Shown here in pieces: positions 23,597 through 36,968 of a stretch of DNA of 64,000 nt (within the stretch, counting starts at the first letter, position 1; the number at the start of each line of letters is the position of its first letter). The DNA comes from Streptacidiphilus sp041262165. GTDB lineage: Bacteria; Actinomycetota; Actinomycetes; Streptomycetales; Streptomycetaceae. The stretch is taken from the NCBI RefSeq assembly GCF_041262165.1, contig NZ_JBGCBY010000001.1, positions 310,001 through 374,000 of the forward strand. Direction: 5' to 3'. The translations under genes and the position numbers were made by a program. The notes beneath the pieces were generated by a model. That model was not told where the DNA came from. It searched no databases and was given only the letters and a program-made list of their open reading frames with translations.

Positions 23597-26500
23597 TTGG
23601 CCGCCTCGCGCAACGCCTCGAACAACTCCGCATCCACCGCACCGCTCCGTATTTCCTTCGCGAAGATTCGTGAGCCCCTCGAGGTTCCCAACCTCCTCGC
23701 CCTGCAGACCGAGAGCTTTGACTGGCTCCTCGGCAATCAGGCGTGGAAGGACAGGGTTGAGGCGTCGCTCGCAGAAGGACACGATGTCCCGCAGAAGTCA
23801 GGTCTGGAGGAGATCTTCGAGGAGATCTCCCCGATCGAGGACTTCTCCGGTTCGATGTCGCTGACCTTCCGCGACCACCGCTTCGAGCCCCCCAAGAACT
23901 CGATCGACGAGTGCAAGGACCGCGACTTCACGTTCGCGGCTCCGCTCTTCGTCACCGCCGAGTTCACCAACAACGAGACCGGCGAGATCAAGTCGCAGAC
24001 GGTCTTCATGGGCGACTTCCCGCTCATGACCCACAAGGGCACCTTCGTGATCAACGGCACCGAGCGTGTCGTCGTCTCACAGCTGGTGCGCTCTCCGGGC
24101 GTCTACTTCGACACCACCCTGGACAAGACGTCCGACAAGGACATCTACTCCGCCAAGGTCATCCCGTCCCGCGGTGCCTGGCTCGAGCTCGAGATCGACA
24201 AGCGCGACATGGTCGGTGTCCGCATCGACCGCAAGCGCAAGCAGTCCGTCACCGTACTGCTGAAGGCCCTCGGCTGGACCTCCGAGCAGATCCTGGAGGA
24301 GTTCGGCCAGTACGAGTCGATGCGCGCCACCCTGGAGAAGGACCACACCCAGGGCCAGGACGACGCACTGCTCGACATCTACCGCAAGCTGCGCCCCGGC
24401 GAGCCGCCGACCCGCGAGGCCGCGCAGACGCTTCTGGAGAACCTCTACTTCAACCCGAAGCGCTACGACCTCGCGAAGGTCGGCCGGTACAAGATCAACA
24501 AGAAGCTCGGCGTCGAGCAGCCGCTCGACGGCGGCGTGCTGACGGTTGACGACGTGCTGGCGACCATCAAGTACCTGGTCCAGCTGCACGCGGGTGAGAC
24601 CGAGACGGTCGCGCCCAACGGCAACACCATCGTGGTCGAGGACGACGACATCGACCACTTCGGCAACCGTCGTCTGCGTAATGTCGGCGAGCTGATCCAG
24701 AACCAGGTCCGTACGGGTCTCGCCCGTATGGAGCGCGTCGTGCGCGAGCGCATGACGACTCAGGACGTCGAGGCGATCACGCCGCAGACCCTGATCAACA
24801 TCCGGCCGGTCGTCGCCTCCATCAAGGAGTTCTTCGGCACCAGCCAGCTGTCCCAGTTCATGGACCAGACGAACCCGCTGTCGGGGCTGACCCACAAGCG
24901 TCGTCTGTCCGCGCTGGGCCCCGGTGGTCTGTCCCGTGAGCGGGCCGGCTTCGAGGTCCGTGACGTGCACCCGTCCCACTACGGACGCATGTGCCCGATC
25001 GAGACCCCGGAAGGCCCGAACATCGGTCTGATCGGTTCGCTCGCCTCCTACGGCCGGGTCAACGCCTTCGGCTTCGTGGAGACCCCGTACCGCAAGGTCG
25101 TCGAGGGCATCGTCACCGATGACCTCGACTACCTGACCGCGGACGAGGAGGACCGGTTCGTCATCGCCCAGGCCAACGCGCCGCTGACCGATGACAACCA
25201 CTTCGCCGAGGGCCGCGTGCTGGTCCGTCGCCGTGGTGGCGAGATCGACTACATCCCCGGCGTCGAGATCGACTACATGGACGTCTCGCCGCGCCAGATG
25301 GTGTCGGTCGCGACCGCCATGATCCCGTTCCTCGAGCACGACGACGCCAACCGCGCACTCATGGGATCCAACATGATGCGCCAGGCCGTCCCGCTGCTGA
25401 AGAGCGAGTCGCCGCTGGTCGGCACCGGCATGGAGTACCGCGCCGCGGTCGACGCCGCCGATGTCATCGCCGCCGAGAAGTCCGGTGTGGTCCAGGAGGT
25501 CTCCGCCGACTACATCACGGTGGCCAACGACGACGGCACCTACACCACGTACCGCGTGGCCAAGTTCACCCGCTCCAACCAGGGCACGGCCTTCAACCAG
25601 AAGGTCATCGTGGACGAGGGCGCGCGCATCGAGGTGGGCCAGGTCCTCGCCGACGGTCCCTGCACGGACCAGGGCGAGATGGCGCTCGGCAAGAACCTGC
25701 TTGTGGCGTTCATGCCGTGGGAGGGTCACAACTACGAGGACGCGATCATCCTGTCGCAGCGCCTCGTGCAGGACGACGTCCTCTCCTCGATCCACATCGA
25801 GGAGCACGAGGTCGACGCCCGTGACACCAAGCTCGGCCCGGAGGAGATCACCCGGGACATCCCGAACGTCTCCGAGGAGGTCCTCGCGGACCTGGACGAG
25901 CGCGGGATCATCCGCATCGGCGCCGATGTCACCACCGGTGACATCCTGGTCGGCAAGGTCACGCCCAAGGGCGAGACCGAGCTGACCCCGGAGGAGCGCC
26001 TGCTGCGCGCGATCTTCGGCGAGAAGGCCCGTGAGGTCCGCGACACCTCGCTGAAGGTGCCGCACGGCGAGCAGGGCAAGATCATCGGCGTCCGCGTCTT
26101 TGACCGTGAGGAGGGCGACGAGCTTCCGCCCGGCGTCAACCAGCTGGTCCGCGTCTACGTGGCCCAGAAGCGCAAGATCACCAACGGTGACAAGCTGGCC
26201 GGCCGCCACGGCAACAAGGGTGTTATCTCCAAGATCCTTCCGGTCGAGGACATGCCCTTCCTCGAGGACGGCACCCCGGTCGACATCGTCCTCAACCCCC
26301 TCGGCGTCCCCTCCCGAATGAACCCGGGACAGGTACTGGAGACCCACCTCGGCTGGCTCGCCAAGACCGGCTGGGACGTCTCCGGACTCGGCGAGGAGTG
26401 GGCCCGCCGGCTGCAGAAGATCGGCGCCCACAAGGTGGAGGCCGGTACCAACCTGGCCACCCCGGTCTTCGACGGCGCCCGCGAGGACGAGATCACCGGT

Positions 26501-27070
26501 CTGCTGGACCACACCACGCTCACCCGGGACGGCGACCGTCTGGTCGGCTCCTCCGGCAAGGCGCGGATGTTCGACGGACGCTCCGGTGAGCCGTTCCCGA
26601 TGCCGGTCTCGGTCGGCTACATGTACATCCTCAAGCTGCACCACCTGGTCGACGACAAGCTCCACGCCCGTTCGACCGGTCCGTACTCCATGATCACGCA
26701 GCAGCCGCTGGGTGGTAAGGCACAGTTCGGTGGTCAGCGCTTCGGTGAGATGGAGGTGTGGGCGCTCGAGGCTTACGGAGCCGCCTACGCCCTCCAGGAA
26801 CTCCTCACCATCAAGTCCGACGACGTGCTCGGCCGCGTGAAGGTCTACGAGGCCATCGTCAAGGGCGAGAACATCCCCGAGCCCGGCATCCCCGAGTCCT
26901 TCAAGGTGCTCATCAAGGAGATGCAGTCGCTCTGCCTGAACGTGGAGGTGCTGTCCTCGGACGGTATGTCCATCGAGATGCGTGACTCCGACGAGGACGT
27001 GTTCCGCGCCGCGGAGGAGCTCGGTATCGACCTGTCCCGGCGCGAGCCGAGCAGCGTCGAAGAGGTCTGA
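23597..27070 (+). CDS. rpoB: DNA-directed RNA polymerase subunit beta
   Basis: Beta subunit, 1157 aa from TTG 23597. The TTG start is preferred to upstream codons because GGAAGGA lies seven bases before it and the product then begins MAASRNAS as in streptomycete RpoB. Visible: PLRISFAKIREPLEVPNLLA, the rifampicin region FGTSQLSQFMDQ with TNPLSGLTHKRRLSALGPGG, KRKITNGDKLAGRHGNKGVIS, and QFGGQRFGEMEVWALEAYGA at the C terminus. Residue 425 is Thr in MDQTNPLS, where Asn is usual. rpoC starts 98 bp downstream. Confidence 0.98.
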   Translation: MAASRNASNNSASTAPLRISFAKIREPLEVPNLLALQTESFDWLLGNQAWKDRVEASLAEGHDVPQKSGLEEIFEEISPIEDFSGSMSLTFRDHRFEPPKNSIDECKDRDFTFAAPLFVTAEFTNNETGEIKSQTVFMGDFPLMTHKGTFVINGTERVVVSQLVRSPGVYFDTTLDKTSDKDIYSAKVIPSRGAWLELEIDKRDMVGVRIDRKRKQSVTVLLKALGWTSEQILEEFGQYESMRATLEKDHTQGQDDALLDIYRKLRPGEPPTREAAQTLLENLYFNPKRYDLAKVGRYKINKKLGVEQPLDGGVLTVDDVLATIKYLVQLHAGETETVAPNGNTIVVEDDDIDHFGNRRLRNVGELIQNQVRTGLARMERVVRERMTTQDVEAITPQTLINIRPVVASIKEFFGTSQLSQFMDQTNPLSGLTHKRRLSALGPGGLSRERAGFEVRDVHPSHYGRMCPIETPEGPNIGLIGSLASYGRVNAFGFVETPYRKVVEGIVTDDLDYLTADEEDRFVIAQANAPLTDDNHFAEGRVLVRRRGGEIDYIPGVEIDYMDVSPRQMVSVATAMIPFLEHDDANRALMGSNMMRQAVPLLKSESPLVGTGMEYRAAVDAADVIAAEKSGVVQEVSADYITVANDDGTYTTYRVAKFTRSNQGTAFNQKVIVDEGARIEVGQVLADGPCTDQGEMALGKNLLVAFMPWEGHNYEDAIILSQRLVQDDVLSSIHIEEHEVDARDTKLGPEEITRDIPNVSEEVLADLDERGIIRIGADVTTGDILVGKVTPKGETELTPEERLLRAIFGEKAREVRDTSLKVPHGEQGKIIGVRVFDREEGDELPPGVNQLVRVYVAQKRKITNGDKLAGRHGNKGVISKILPVEDMPFLEDGTPVDIVLNPLGVPSRMNPGQVLETHLGWLAKTGWDVSGLGEEWARRLQKIGAHKVEAGTNLATPVFDGAREDEITGLLDHTTLTRDGDRLVGSSGKARMFDGRSGEPFPMPVSVGYMYILKLHHLVDDKLHARSTGPYSMITQQPLGGKAQFGGQRFGEMEVWALEAYGAAYALQELLTIKSDDVLGRVKVYEAIVKGENIPEPGIPESFKVLIKEMQSLCLNVEVLSSDGMSIEMRDSDEDVFRAAEELGIDLSRREPSSVEEV

Positions 27071-27168
27071 CGGAGGTTCGGGTCCACGCCGCCAGGCGTG
27101 GGCCCGTCACCCCCAGGACCCCCTCAGACCAGCGTTAACTTCGACCCCGAAGGTGGGACTGACGACCC

Positions 27169-31068
<3,900 letters not shown>

Positions 31069-31086
31069 ACGCCGTAGCAGTCTCGA

Positions 31087-31131
31087 CCGCAGGGCGGTCA
31101 CCCCACCCGGGGTGGCCGCCCTGCGGCGTTT
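31087..31131 (+). terminator. rpoBC terminator
   Basis: 18-bp stem (31087-31104 with 31109-31126, one wobble), 4-nt loop, then a short T-rich tail. Confidence 0.85.
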
Positions 31132-31162
31132 CGTCAGTCAGACCAGTACCGGTGAAGCCGGC

Positions 31163-33583
31163 CTACGCGCCTGAGAGCAGACGCCGCGCGAGCTCCGCGG
31201 TGGTCGTGGTCGGCGCGTGGCGGCGGCGCGACCGGTCGAAGGTGGGCATCCTCGACTCGGCCCGGGTCCCCGGGGCGCGCTCCACCACGGTCACTCCCGT
31301 CTCCGCCTCCAGCACCGGCGCGTAGCCCGCCGCGCGCAGCGCGTCCAGGGTGGCGCTCGGCGAATGAGTGCTGATCAGCACCGTCGGCGCGATCCGGCGC
31401 AGCGCCAGCTTCGCCAGCACCCGGGTCCGGGACAGCTCCAGCACCAGCGCCTCGTCGTCGGAGCGGATGCAGCAGGCCGAGCGGACCACCCGTACCTGAC
31501 CGTGCGTCCGCCCGGTGTCGCGGACCAGGTACTCGAGCGGCTGGGGGAGTGCGCCCTCGGCGGCCTCGCGCAGCGCCGCAAGCAGTTCCTCGGAGGTCTG
31601 CCCGCCGTCCAGGGCCCGGCGCACCGAGGCGGCGCTGAACCGCCACACCACGGCATGGCCCTCCGACTCACGGTCGGCCGCGGAGCCCAGCAGCTCCGCC
31701 AGCGCGGCCGACGGCGCGCCCGCGGCGATCGCCGTCAGGTCCGCCTGGAAGCGTGCGGTCTCCTGAGGCGGCGGCAGCAGGTCCGCCACGGCGGCTCGCA
31801 GGGCGGCGAGCGGGTCCGCGTACGCCTCGTCGTCCTTCCCGGCGACTCCCGGCACGTAGGGGAACCAGTCGGCGGCGTCGGTGCGCTCCAGCAGCGCGAG
31901 AACGCCCTCTCCCAGGGGCGTCAGCCGGCCGTGGGCGACCACGCCCAGCAGCTCGGCCTCCCGCAGGGTGGCGAGCACCCGGCCGTCGCTCTCCGCGCGG
32001 GTCTGGTCTGCGCCGGGCTGCTGGGTGTCGGGCGGGCCCGACACCACCAGCCCGGGGCAGCGCCAGCCGATCAGCCCGGTGAGCTCGGCCAGGGTGTCGG
32101 GCCCGATGACGGCCACCGGGCCGAGGCCCTCGCCCGGCGGCAGGGACGCCAGCGCGGCCAGGACGTGCCGTCGCAGCGGCACCGCCTCCTGGTCCTGCGG
32201 GGTGACCAGGGCGACCGGGGTCTCGTCGCGCTCCTCGGGCCACCAGCTGAGGATCTCCGGCATGACAGCCCAGGTCGTGACGACCGGGACCAGCCGTTCG
32301 GCGGGGGAGCGGCTCAGCCAGCCGTCGTAGCGTGCCGTCGGCAGCAGTCGCAGCGGAGTGCTGGGGGCGACGGGACGGCGGCTGCGACCGCGCGGTGCGG
32401 GCCCCTCCGGCTGCTCCTGGTACTCGCCGAGCAGGTCGGCGTTGTAGGCCAGGTCGATCCAGAACCGGGTCCGGTCCTCGGGGGCGTCGATCGCCTTGGC
32501 CAGGCGCCGGGTGTCCCGTACGGCGAGGCCGCCGGCCTTGCGTACGTTCGGCGGGACGGCGGCGCAGGCGGCGAGCAGTAGTTCGACCTTCCTGCTCGCG
32601 GTCGCCGCCGCAGCCTGCGCCTCGCGCAGTGAGCCGGGGACCGGGCTCAGGCCATGGCCTCCCCGACCGAGCACCGGCGGATCGGGTTCGAATCGCGCCG
32701 TGACCCTGCCGTCGGCGAGGGCGTCGATCACCTCGAACGGCAGCTCCGCCAGATCGGGCCCGATCGGGACGAGCATCCCGTGCTCGGCCAGCCAGTCCGT
32801 GCCGGGGTCGCCCGAACCGCGGGGCCGCAGCTGGTACTTGGTTCCCGGACCGTAGTGGTATCCGCCCAGCGGCATGAAGCAGTGGGTACGCAGCACCGGC
32901 GGTCCCTGCACCAGCCGGTCGACGAGTTCCCTGGCACCGGCCGGCGCCACGGCGACGAGGGCGCGCACCCGCTCCCGGTCGCCGAGCAGGGCCAGCACGC
33001 CGTCCTGTGCGGTCTGGCGGTTGCGGCTCGGCGGCAGGTCGAGTCCGGCGGCGACCCGATGCACCTCCGGCGCGTTGAACGCGTCGCTCATCAGCTGTGC
33101 CGCCGGACGGCTCAGGCCGATGGTGTCGGCGAGATGCCGGTGGACGAACGCGGGTAGCGCCACCTCGCCCGGGCCTGCGGGCAGTACCAGCAGCAGCTCC
33201 TGAAGCTCCGTCAGGGTCCGTTGTGCCGCGGCCCGTAGTCCTGGGTCGTCGCCACTGAGAAAGGCCAGCAGGTCGGCCGCCGGCACCGGGCGTTCGGACG
33301 GCTCGAGCGGCGTCCAGTACGGCTGCTGCTGGAGGGCTCCGTGCCGTCGGGTGGCCAGCCACACGCCGGCGGCGAGCACCTGCAGGCCCGGCGTGGACAG
33401 CCGGGCGACGCAGGTCGCCACGGAGCGGTCCTCCAGCAGGCGTTCGGCGAGCTGGACGAGGTTCTGCGGTTCCCTGGCGGCGCGCAGGGCCGCGGAGTGG
33501 ACGCGGCGGGCGTCCAGGAGGGCGGTCAACTCGTCTGGCGTGAGCTCGGCGAGTCGGCCGACCAGAGCTTGGACGGATTTCAC
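31163..33583 (-). CDS. Helicase-associated (XPB/Ssl2-like C-terminal) domain protein
   Basis: An 806-aa soluble protein. The C-terminal half resembles the Helicase_C_3 (XPB/Ssl2-like) domain of actinobacteria: LLGVVAHGRLTPLGEGVLAL, GQVRVVRSACCIRSDDEALV, then LAKLALRRIAPTVLISTHSP and APVLEAETGVTVVERAPG. The N-terminal half is helical and winged-helix-like. No Walker A or DExH motif was found, so it is unlikely to be a helicase by itself. GTG start with AGGAGAT just upstream. It stands convergent to rpoC; function unknown. Confidence 0.75.
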   Translation of the reverse strand: MKSVQALVGRLAELTPDELTALLDARRVHSAALRAAREPQNLVQLAERLLEDRSVATCVARLSTPGLQVLAAGVWLATRRHGALQQQPYWTPLEPSERPVPAADLLAFLSGDDPGLRAAAQRTLTELQELLLVLPAGPGEVALPAFVHRHLADTIGLSRPAAQLMSDAFNAPEVHRVAAGLDLPPSRNRQTAQDGVLALLGDRERVRALVAVAPAGARELVDRLVQGPPVLRTHCFMPLGGYHYGPGTKYQLRPRGSGDPGTDWLAEHGMLVPIGPDLAELPFEVIDALADGRVTARFEPDPPVLGRGGHGLSPVPGSLREAQAAAATASRKVELLLAACAAVPPNVRKAGGLAVRDTRRLAKAIDAPEDRTRFWIDLAYNADLLGEYQEQPEGPAPRGRSRRPVAPSTPLRLLPTARYDGWLSRSPAERLVPVVTTWAVMPEILSWWPEERDETPVALVTPQDQEAVPLRRHVLAALASLPPGEGLGPVAVIGPDTLAELTGLIGWRCPGLVVSGPPDTQQPGADQTRAESDGRVLATLREAELLGVVAHGRLTPLGEGVLALLERTDAADWFPYVPGVAGKDDEAYADPLAALRAAVADLLPPPQETARFQADLTAIAAGAPSAALAELLGSAADRESEGHAVVWRFSAASVRRALDGGQTSEELLAALREAAEGALPQPLEYLVRDTGRTHGQVRVVRSACCIRSDDEALVLELSRTRVLAKLALRRIAPTVLISTHSPSATLDALRAAGYAPVLEAETGVTVVERAPGTRAESRMPTFDRSRRRHAPTTTTAELARRLLSGA

Positions 33584-33715
33584 GGAGATCTCCTGTACGG
33601 GGCTGTCGGACGTTCGACCGTAGCGCGCACAGGCCCCGGGCGCGGGCGGACCGTCGCTACACCGCCCGTGAGCGTGAACCTGGTCAGGAGCATCCGCAGG
33701 GCCCCGTCGGGCGCG

Positions 33716-35113
33716 TCAGCGCTTCAGCGCCGCACTGTGGCCGTGCAGCCGAGCGCGGTCGGCGGCGGCCCGGCCCTGCGTCCATCCCTCGTAGTCGTTG
33801 GCGCGGATCGCCCGCCCGGTACTGGTGTTGGGGAACATCCGCTCGGTGGACTCCTGCACCGCCTCCTCCCGGGCAGCGAGCACGGGCAGCAGTGCGGGGG
33901 ACGCGTCCCCCTCCGTCCGCAGCCCGGCCAGGACCTCCTCGGTCACCTGGGCGGTGGCCTCTGTCAGCCGCTCGCGGATACGCGAGGCATAGGCGATCAG
34001 GAACGACTGCCGGAACGACTTCGTCCGCGAGCCCCCGCTGCCTCCGCTCTGCGTCCCCGCGCTGTTCATCGCGCTCGTCGCCTGCACCAGCAACGAGGTG
34101 TAGAGCAGCTCGACCGCCTCCAGGTCGGCGGGGAAGCCGACCACCGTGCAGAAGCCCAGATCCTTTGTCCACACCGACTTGGCCCGGTTGGCACTCGCCA
34201 CCGCGTCCAACAGCAGGGCCTTGGGCGCCTCGTAGGGGTTGTCGACCCCGATCCTGCAGGCGCCCGGCTCGGCCCGGCTCCCGGACGAGGCAGCGAGCAG
34301 GGCCTCGTCGATGCTGTGCTGTGCCATCAACTGCTGCGCCTTGGCGGTGAGCGCCTCCGCCTCGTCGGGGAACTCAGTGGACTCCGCCTTGGCCAGCAGT
34401 GCCCTGATCCGGCCGAGCATCCGCGGCTCGCTGCCGGTCTTCGGCGCGAACGGGACGGTCGACCCGGAGACGCGCCCGGCCGCGCCCGGCGGCGGACCCA
34501 GCAGAGTGATCGGGGGCAGCCGACCGATCAGCCGGAACAGTTCGAGCAGCAACGTCGCGACGGTGAAGCGGTCCGCGCGCTCGCGACGGGCGACGCCCGG
34601 CAGAAAGGCGTCGTCTTCGCCCCACCACACCTCCGCCTCCAGCTCCCGCAACTGCCCGGACCAGCGCATGTCCAGCGCGGCGCCGGCGTAGCCGCGCGAC
34701 TCCGCCGCGATCAGGTCCACCATCAGCCGGGAGTGACGCGGCGCCAGCTCCCTCCGCACTGCCCGGACCAGGTCGGCCGGCTGCCACCCGGCCTGCCACA
34801 GTCGCGCGAGCAGCCCGCCGGTCACCAGGAGCACGGTCCGGCTGGTCTGCGGCCAGCGGGCCGCCGGTTCGGAGAGGGTACTGGCCCCCTGGTCCAGGGC
34901 CAGGTGGTAGCCCTCCTCGGGGGCGTAGAGCACGCCGCCGCAGGCCGCCTCCAGCTGCTCCCGCAGGGACGGCTCGCGTGGCGGAGCACCCCGCCCGTCC
35001 GCCCCGGGCCTTCCGGCCTCGGGAGCGCGCGGCGGCTCAGGCGGCCGCGGGCGCGGACGGGCAGCCTGCTCTCGCTGTTTGGTACGGCGATGCCCCTGGT
35101 TGCGCTTGCCCAT
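33716..35113 (-). CDS. DUF2786 domain-containing protein
   Basis: A 465-aa protein. The DUF2786 signature lies in the middle: MLGRIRALLAKAESTEFPDE followed by AEALTAKAQQLMAQHSI. The N terminus is basic (MGKRNQGHRRTKQREQ), then a Pro-rich linker and a helical domain. Family function is unknown; some members occur in phages and plasmids. The ATG at 35113 has GGGAGGG upstream. Divergent from the DUF2637 gene across 329 bp and 132 bp from the helicase-associated gene on the same strand. Confidence 0.8.
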   Translation of the reverse strand: MGKRNQGHRRTKQREQAARPRPRPPEPPRAPEAGRPGADGRGAPPREPSLREQLEAACGGVLYAPEEGYHLALDQGASTLSEPAARWPQTSRTVLLVTGGLLARLWQAGWQPADLVRAVRRELAPRHSRLMVDLIAAESRGYAGAALDMRWSGQLRELEAEVWWGEDDAFLPGVARRERADRFTVATLLLELFRLIGRLPPITLLGPPPGAAGRVSGSTVPFAPKTGSEPRMLGRIRALLAKAESTEFPDEAEALTAKAQQLMAQHSIDEALLAASSGSRAEPGACRIGVDNPYEAPKALLLDAVASANRAKSVWTKDLGFCTVVGFPADLEAVELLYTSLLVQATSAMNSAGTQSGGSGGSRTKSFRQSFLIAYASRIRERLTEATAQVTEEVLAGLRTEGDASPALLPVLAAREEAVQESTERMFPNTSTGRAIRANDYEGWTQGRAAADRARLHGHSAALKR

Positions 35114-35442
35114 CACGGCCCTCCCTCTCCCTGGTGCTGGAACTCTCTCGATTCCGAGGCCGGCGAGGCCGGCCTCTGGGGCCTGTCCGGTCCCCGCCAT
35201 TGTCCAGGACAGCCTGGGCAGCACCGCTCGCACACGCTCAGTGTCATCGTCGCAGCAGGGTGTGACAGCTGAGCTTCCTGGTGCCGCTGATACTGCGTCA
35301 GGGCCGTTCGAGGCGTGCGGACCTGCTGAATCACCGCTTCTCGGACGCCCGAGACCAGACCGATACGCCGTTGTGGCAAGCTGTCCTCCGCCCGCGGCTC
35401 AACGCGGACCCGCGACCGTCACACCCAGGGGTTGAACGAGCC
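35114..35442. other. Divergent promoter region of the DUF2786 and DUF2637 genes
   Basis: 329-bp spacer between two outward-facing genes. No clear promoter boxes or operator repeat were found, and no small gene was recognised. Confidence 0.4.
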
Positions 35443-36801
35443 ATGGCAGGCCCTGAGATAACCCGTGCACACCGCGCACTGATCGGCGTGGTCGCTGCCG
35501 GCGCCTTCATCATCGCCGGAATCGGCTTCGCCGGCTCCTACGCCGCTGTGCGCACCCTTGCCCTGCACAAGGGCTTCGGTGTCTTCTCCTACGTCTTCCC
35601 GATCGGCGTGGACGTCGGCATCGCCGTCCTGCTGGCGCTCGACCTGGTGCTCACCTGGCTGCGCATCCCGTTCCCGCTGCTGCGGCAGACGGCCTGGCTG
35701 CTCACCGGCGGGACCATCGTCTTCAACGCCGCCTCGTCCTGGGGCGACCCGCTGGCCATGGCGATGCACGCGATCATCCCGGTGCTCTTCGTGGTCGTGG
35801 TCGAGGCCGCGAGGCACGCCATCGGGCGGATCGCGGACATCACCGCGGACCGCCACATGGAGTCGGTGCGGGTGATGCGCTGGCTCCTCTCGCCGGTCCC
35901 CACCTTCCGCCTGTGGCGGCGGATGAAGCTGTGGGAGCTGCGCTCCTACGACGAGGTGGTGCGACTGGAGCAGAACCGTCTCGTCTACCGCACCCATCTG
36001 CGGGCCCAGTACGGCCGCAGTTGGCGGCGCCAGGCGCCCATCGAGACCCTGCTGCCGCTGAAGCTGGCCAAGTACGGCGTGCCGCTGGACCTCGACGTCG
36101 TCCGCCGGACCCCGGCGCTCACCGCCGCGCCTGTGCCCGCTGCCGTGCCCGTGCCAGCCCCGGCACCCACACCCCAGGGACAGGCGCCCACCGCCGTCTA
36201 CGCGCCCCCTCGCGCCCAGGCCCAGCCCCAGCCCCAGCCGCACGCTCAGCCCCAGCCGCATGCCCAGCCGGCGGCCCAGGCACGGGCCCAGGCTCCCGCG
36301 CCCGCCGCCGACCCGGTCGCCGTGGACCTCCTCACCAAGCTCGCCATCCAGCGCCACCGCCGACCGCTGCACGATCCGGACACCTCCGTCGCGCCCGTCG
36401 CCGAGGATCAGCCCAGCACGTCCGCGCCCAGTGCCCGCGGCGTCGCCTGGCTCCCCAAGCAGCACCCGGCCGACGCCGACGGGACCACGGAGGAGGGCCC
36501 GGAGGCGTGGTTCGCCCCGAAGACCCTCCCCGAGGGTGAGCCCGAACTCGTGCCCGGTTACGCGCCGGCCCAGGTCCCCGGCTCCGACCGGCAGCCGGCC
36601 GACCTCCTGGACGCCTACCTCGACGGCCTGGTCGGCTTCAGGGAGGCGCACGGGCACGACCCCGACCCGGCCAGGCTCTCCGAGTACCTCTTCAGCACCC
36701 ACGGCCTGGCCGCCGAGGGGGGAGACCGGCCGATCGGCGCGGAGACCCTGCGCCGCCACTGGCCGGAACTGCAGCAGCGCTACTCCGCCCGCTACGAGTG
36801 A
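35443..36801 (+). CDS. DUF2637 domain-containing membrane protein
   Basis: A 452-aa protein. Four hydrophobic segments fill residues 10-130 (ALIGVVAAGAFIIAGIGFAG, then YVFPIGVDVGIAVLLALDLV and two more), the DUF2637 layout that also occurs in Spd spread proteins of actinomycete plasmids. Then comes a basic cytoplasmic stretch, a Pro/Ala/Gln linker with QP and HAQP repeats (about 225-290), and a C-terminal helical domain (DLLDAYLDGLVGFREAHGHD). The ATG follows GAACGAGCC, a weak ribosome site. Possibly a DNA- or septum-associated membrane protein; function unknown. Confidence 0.78.
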   Translation: MAGPEITRAHRALIGVVAAGAFIIAGIGFAGSYAAVRTLALHKGFGVFSYVFPIGVDVGIAVLLALDLVLTWLRIPFPLLRQTAWLLTGGTIVFNAASSWGDPLAMAMHAIIPVLFVVVVEAARHAIGRIADITADRHMESVRVMRWLLSPVPTFRLWRRMKLWELRSYDEVVRLEQNRLVYRTHLRAQYGRSWRRQAPIETLLPLKLAKYGVPLDLDVVRRTPALTAAPVPAAVPVPAPAPTPQGQAPTAVYAPPRAQAQPQPQPHAQPQPHAQPAAQARAQAPAPAADPVAVDLLTKLAIQRHRRPLHDPDTSVAPVAEDQPSTSAPSARGVAWLPKQHPADADGTTEEGPEAWFAPKTLPEGEPELVPGYAPAQVPGSDRQPADLLDAYLDGLVGFREAHGHDPDPARLSEYLFSTHGLAAEGGDRPIGAETLRRHWPELQQRYSARYE

Positions 36802-36968
36802 CCGCCGGAACTGCCGCCAAGCGGGTCCGGGCCCTCCGTAGCTGAGCTTGTGTCACAAGTCCTCTACATGCTTCCTGGGCACGATGCGCTTCCCTCGATC
36901 GTCCCCCACTATGGAGATGAGGTCGTGCCCGCGCCTCAGGGCCGCGGGCGCATTCGGGGAGGTCGCCG

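Noticed and set aside
24077..26665. 862-codon open frame antisense to rpoB
   Set aside because: Typical third-position GC shadow in a high-GC gene; His/Asp/Leu/Arg-rich with no motif, while the sense strand is unmistakable rpoB.
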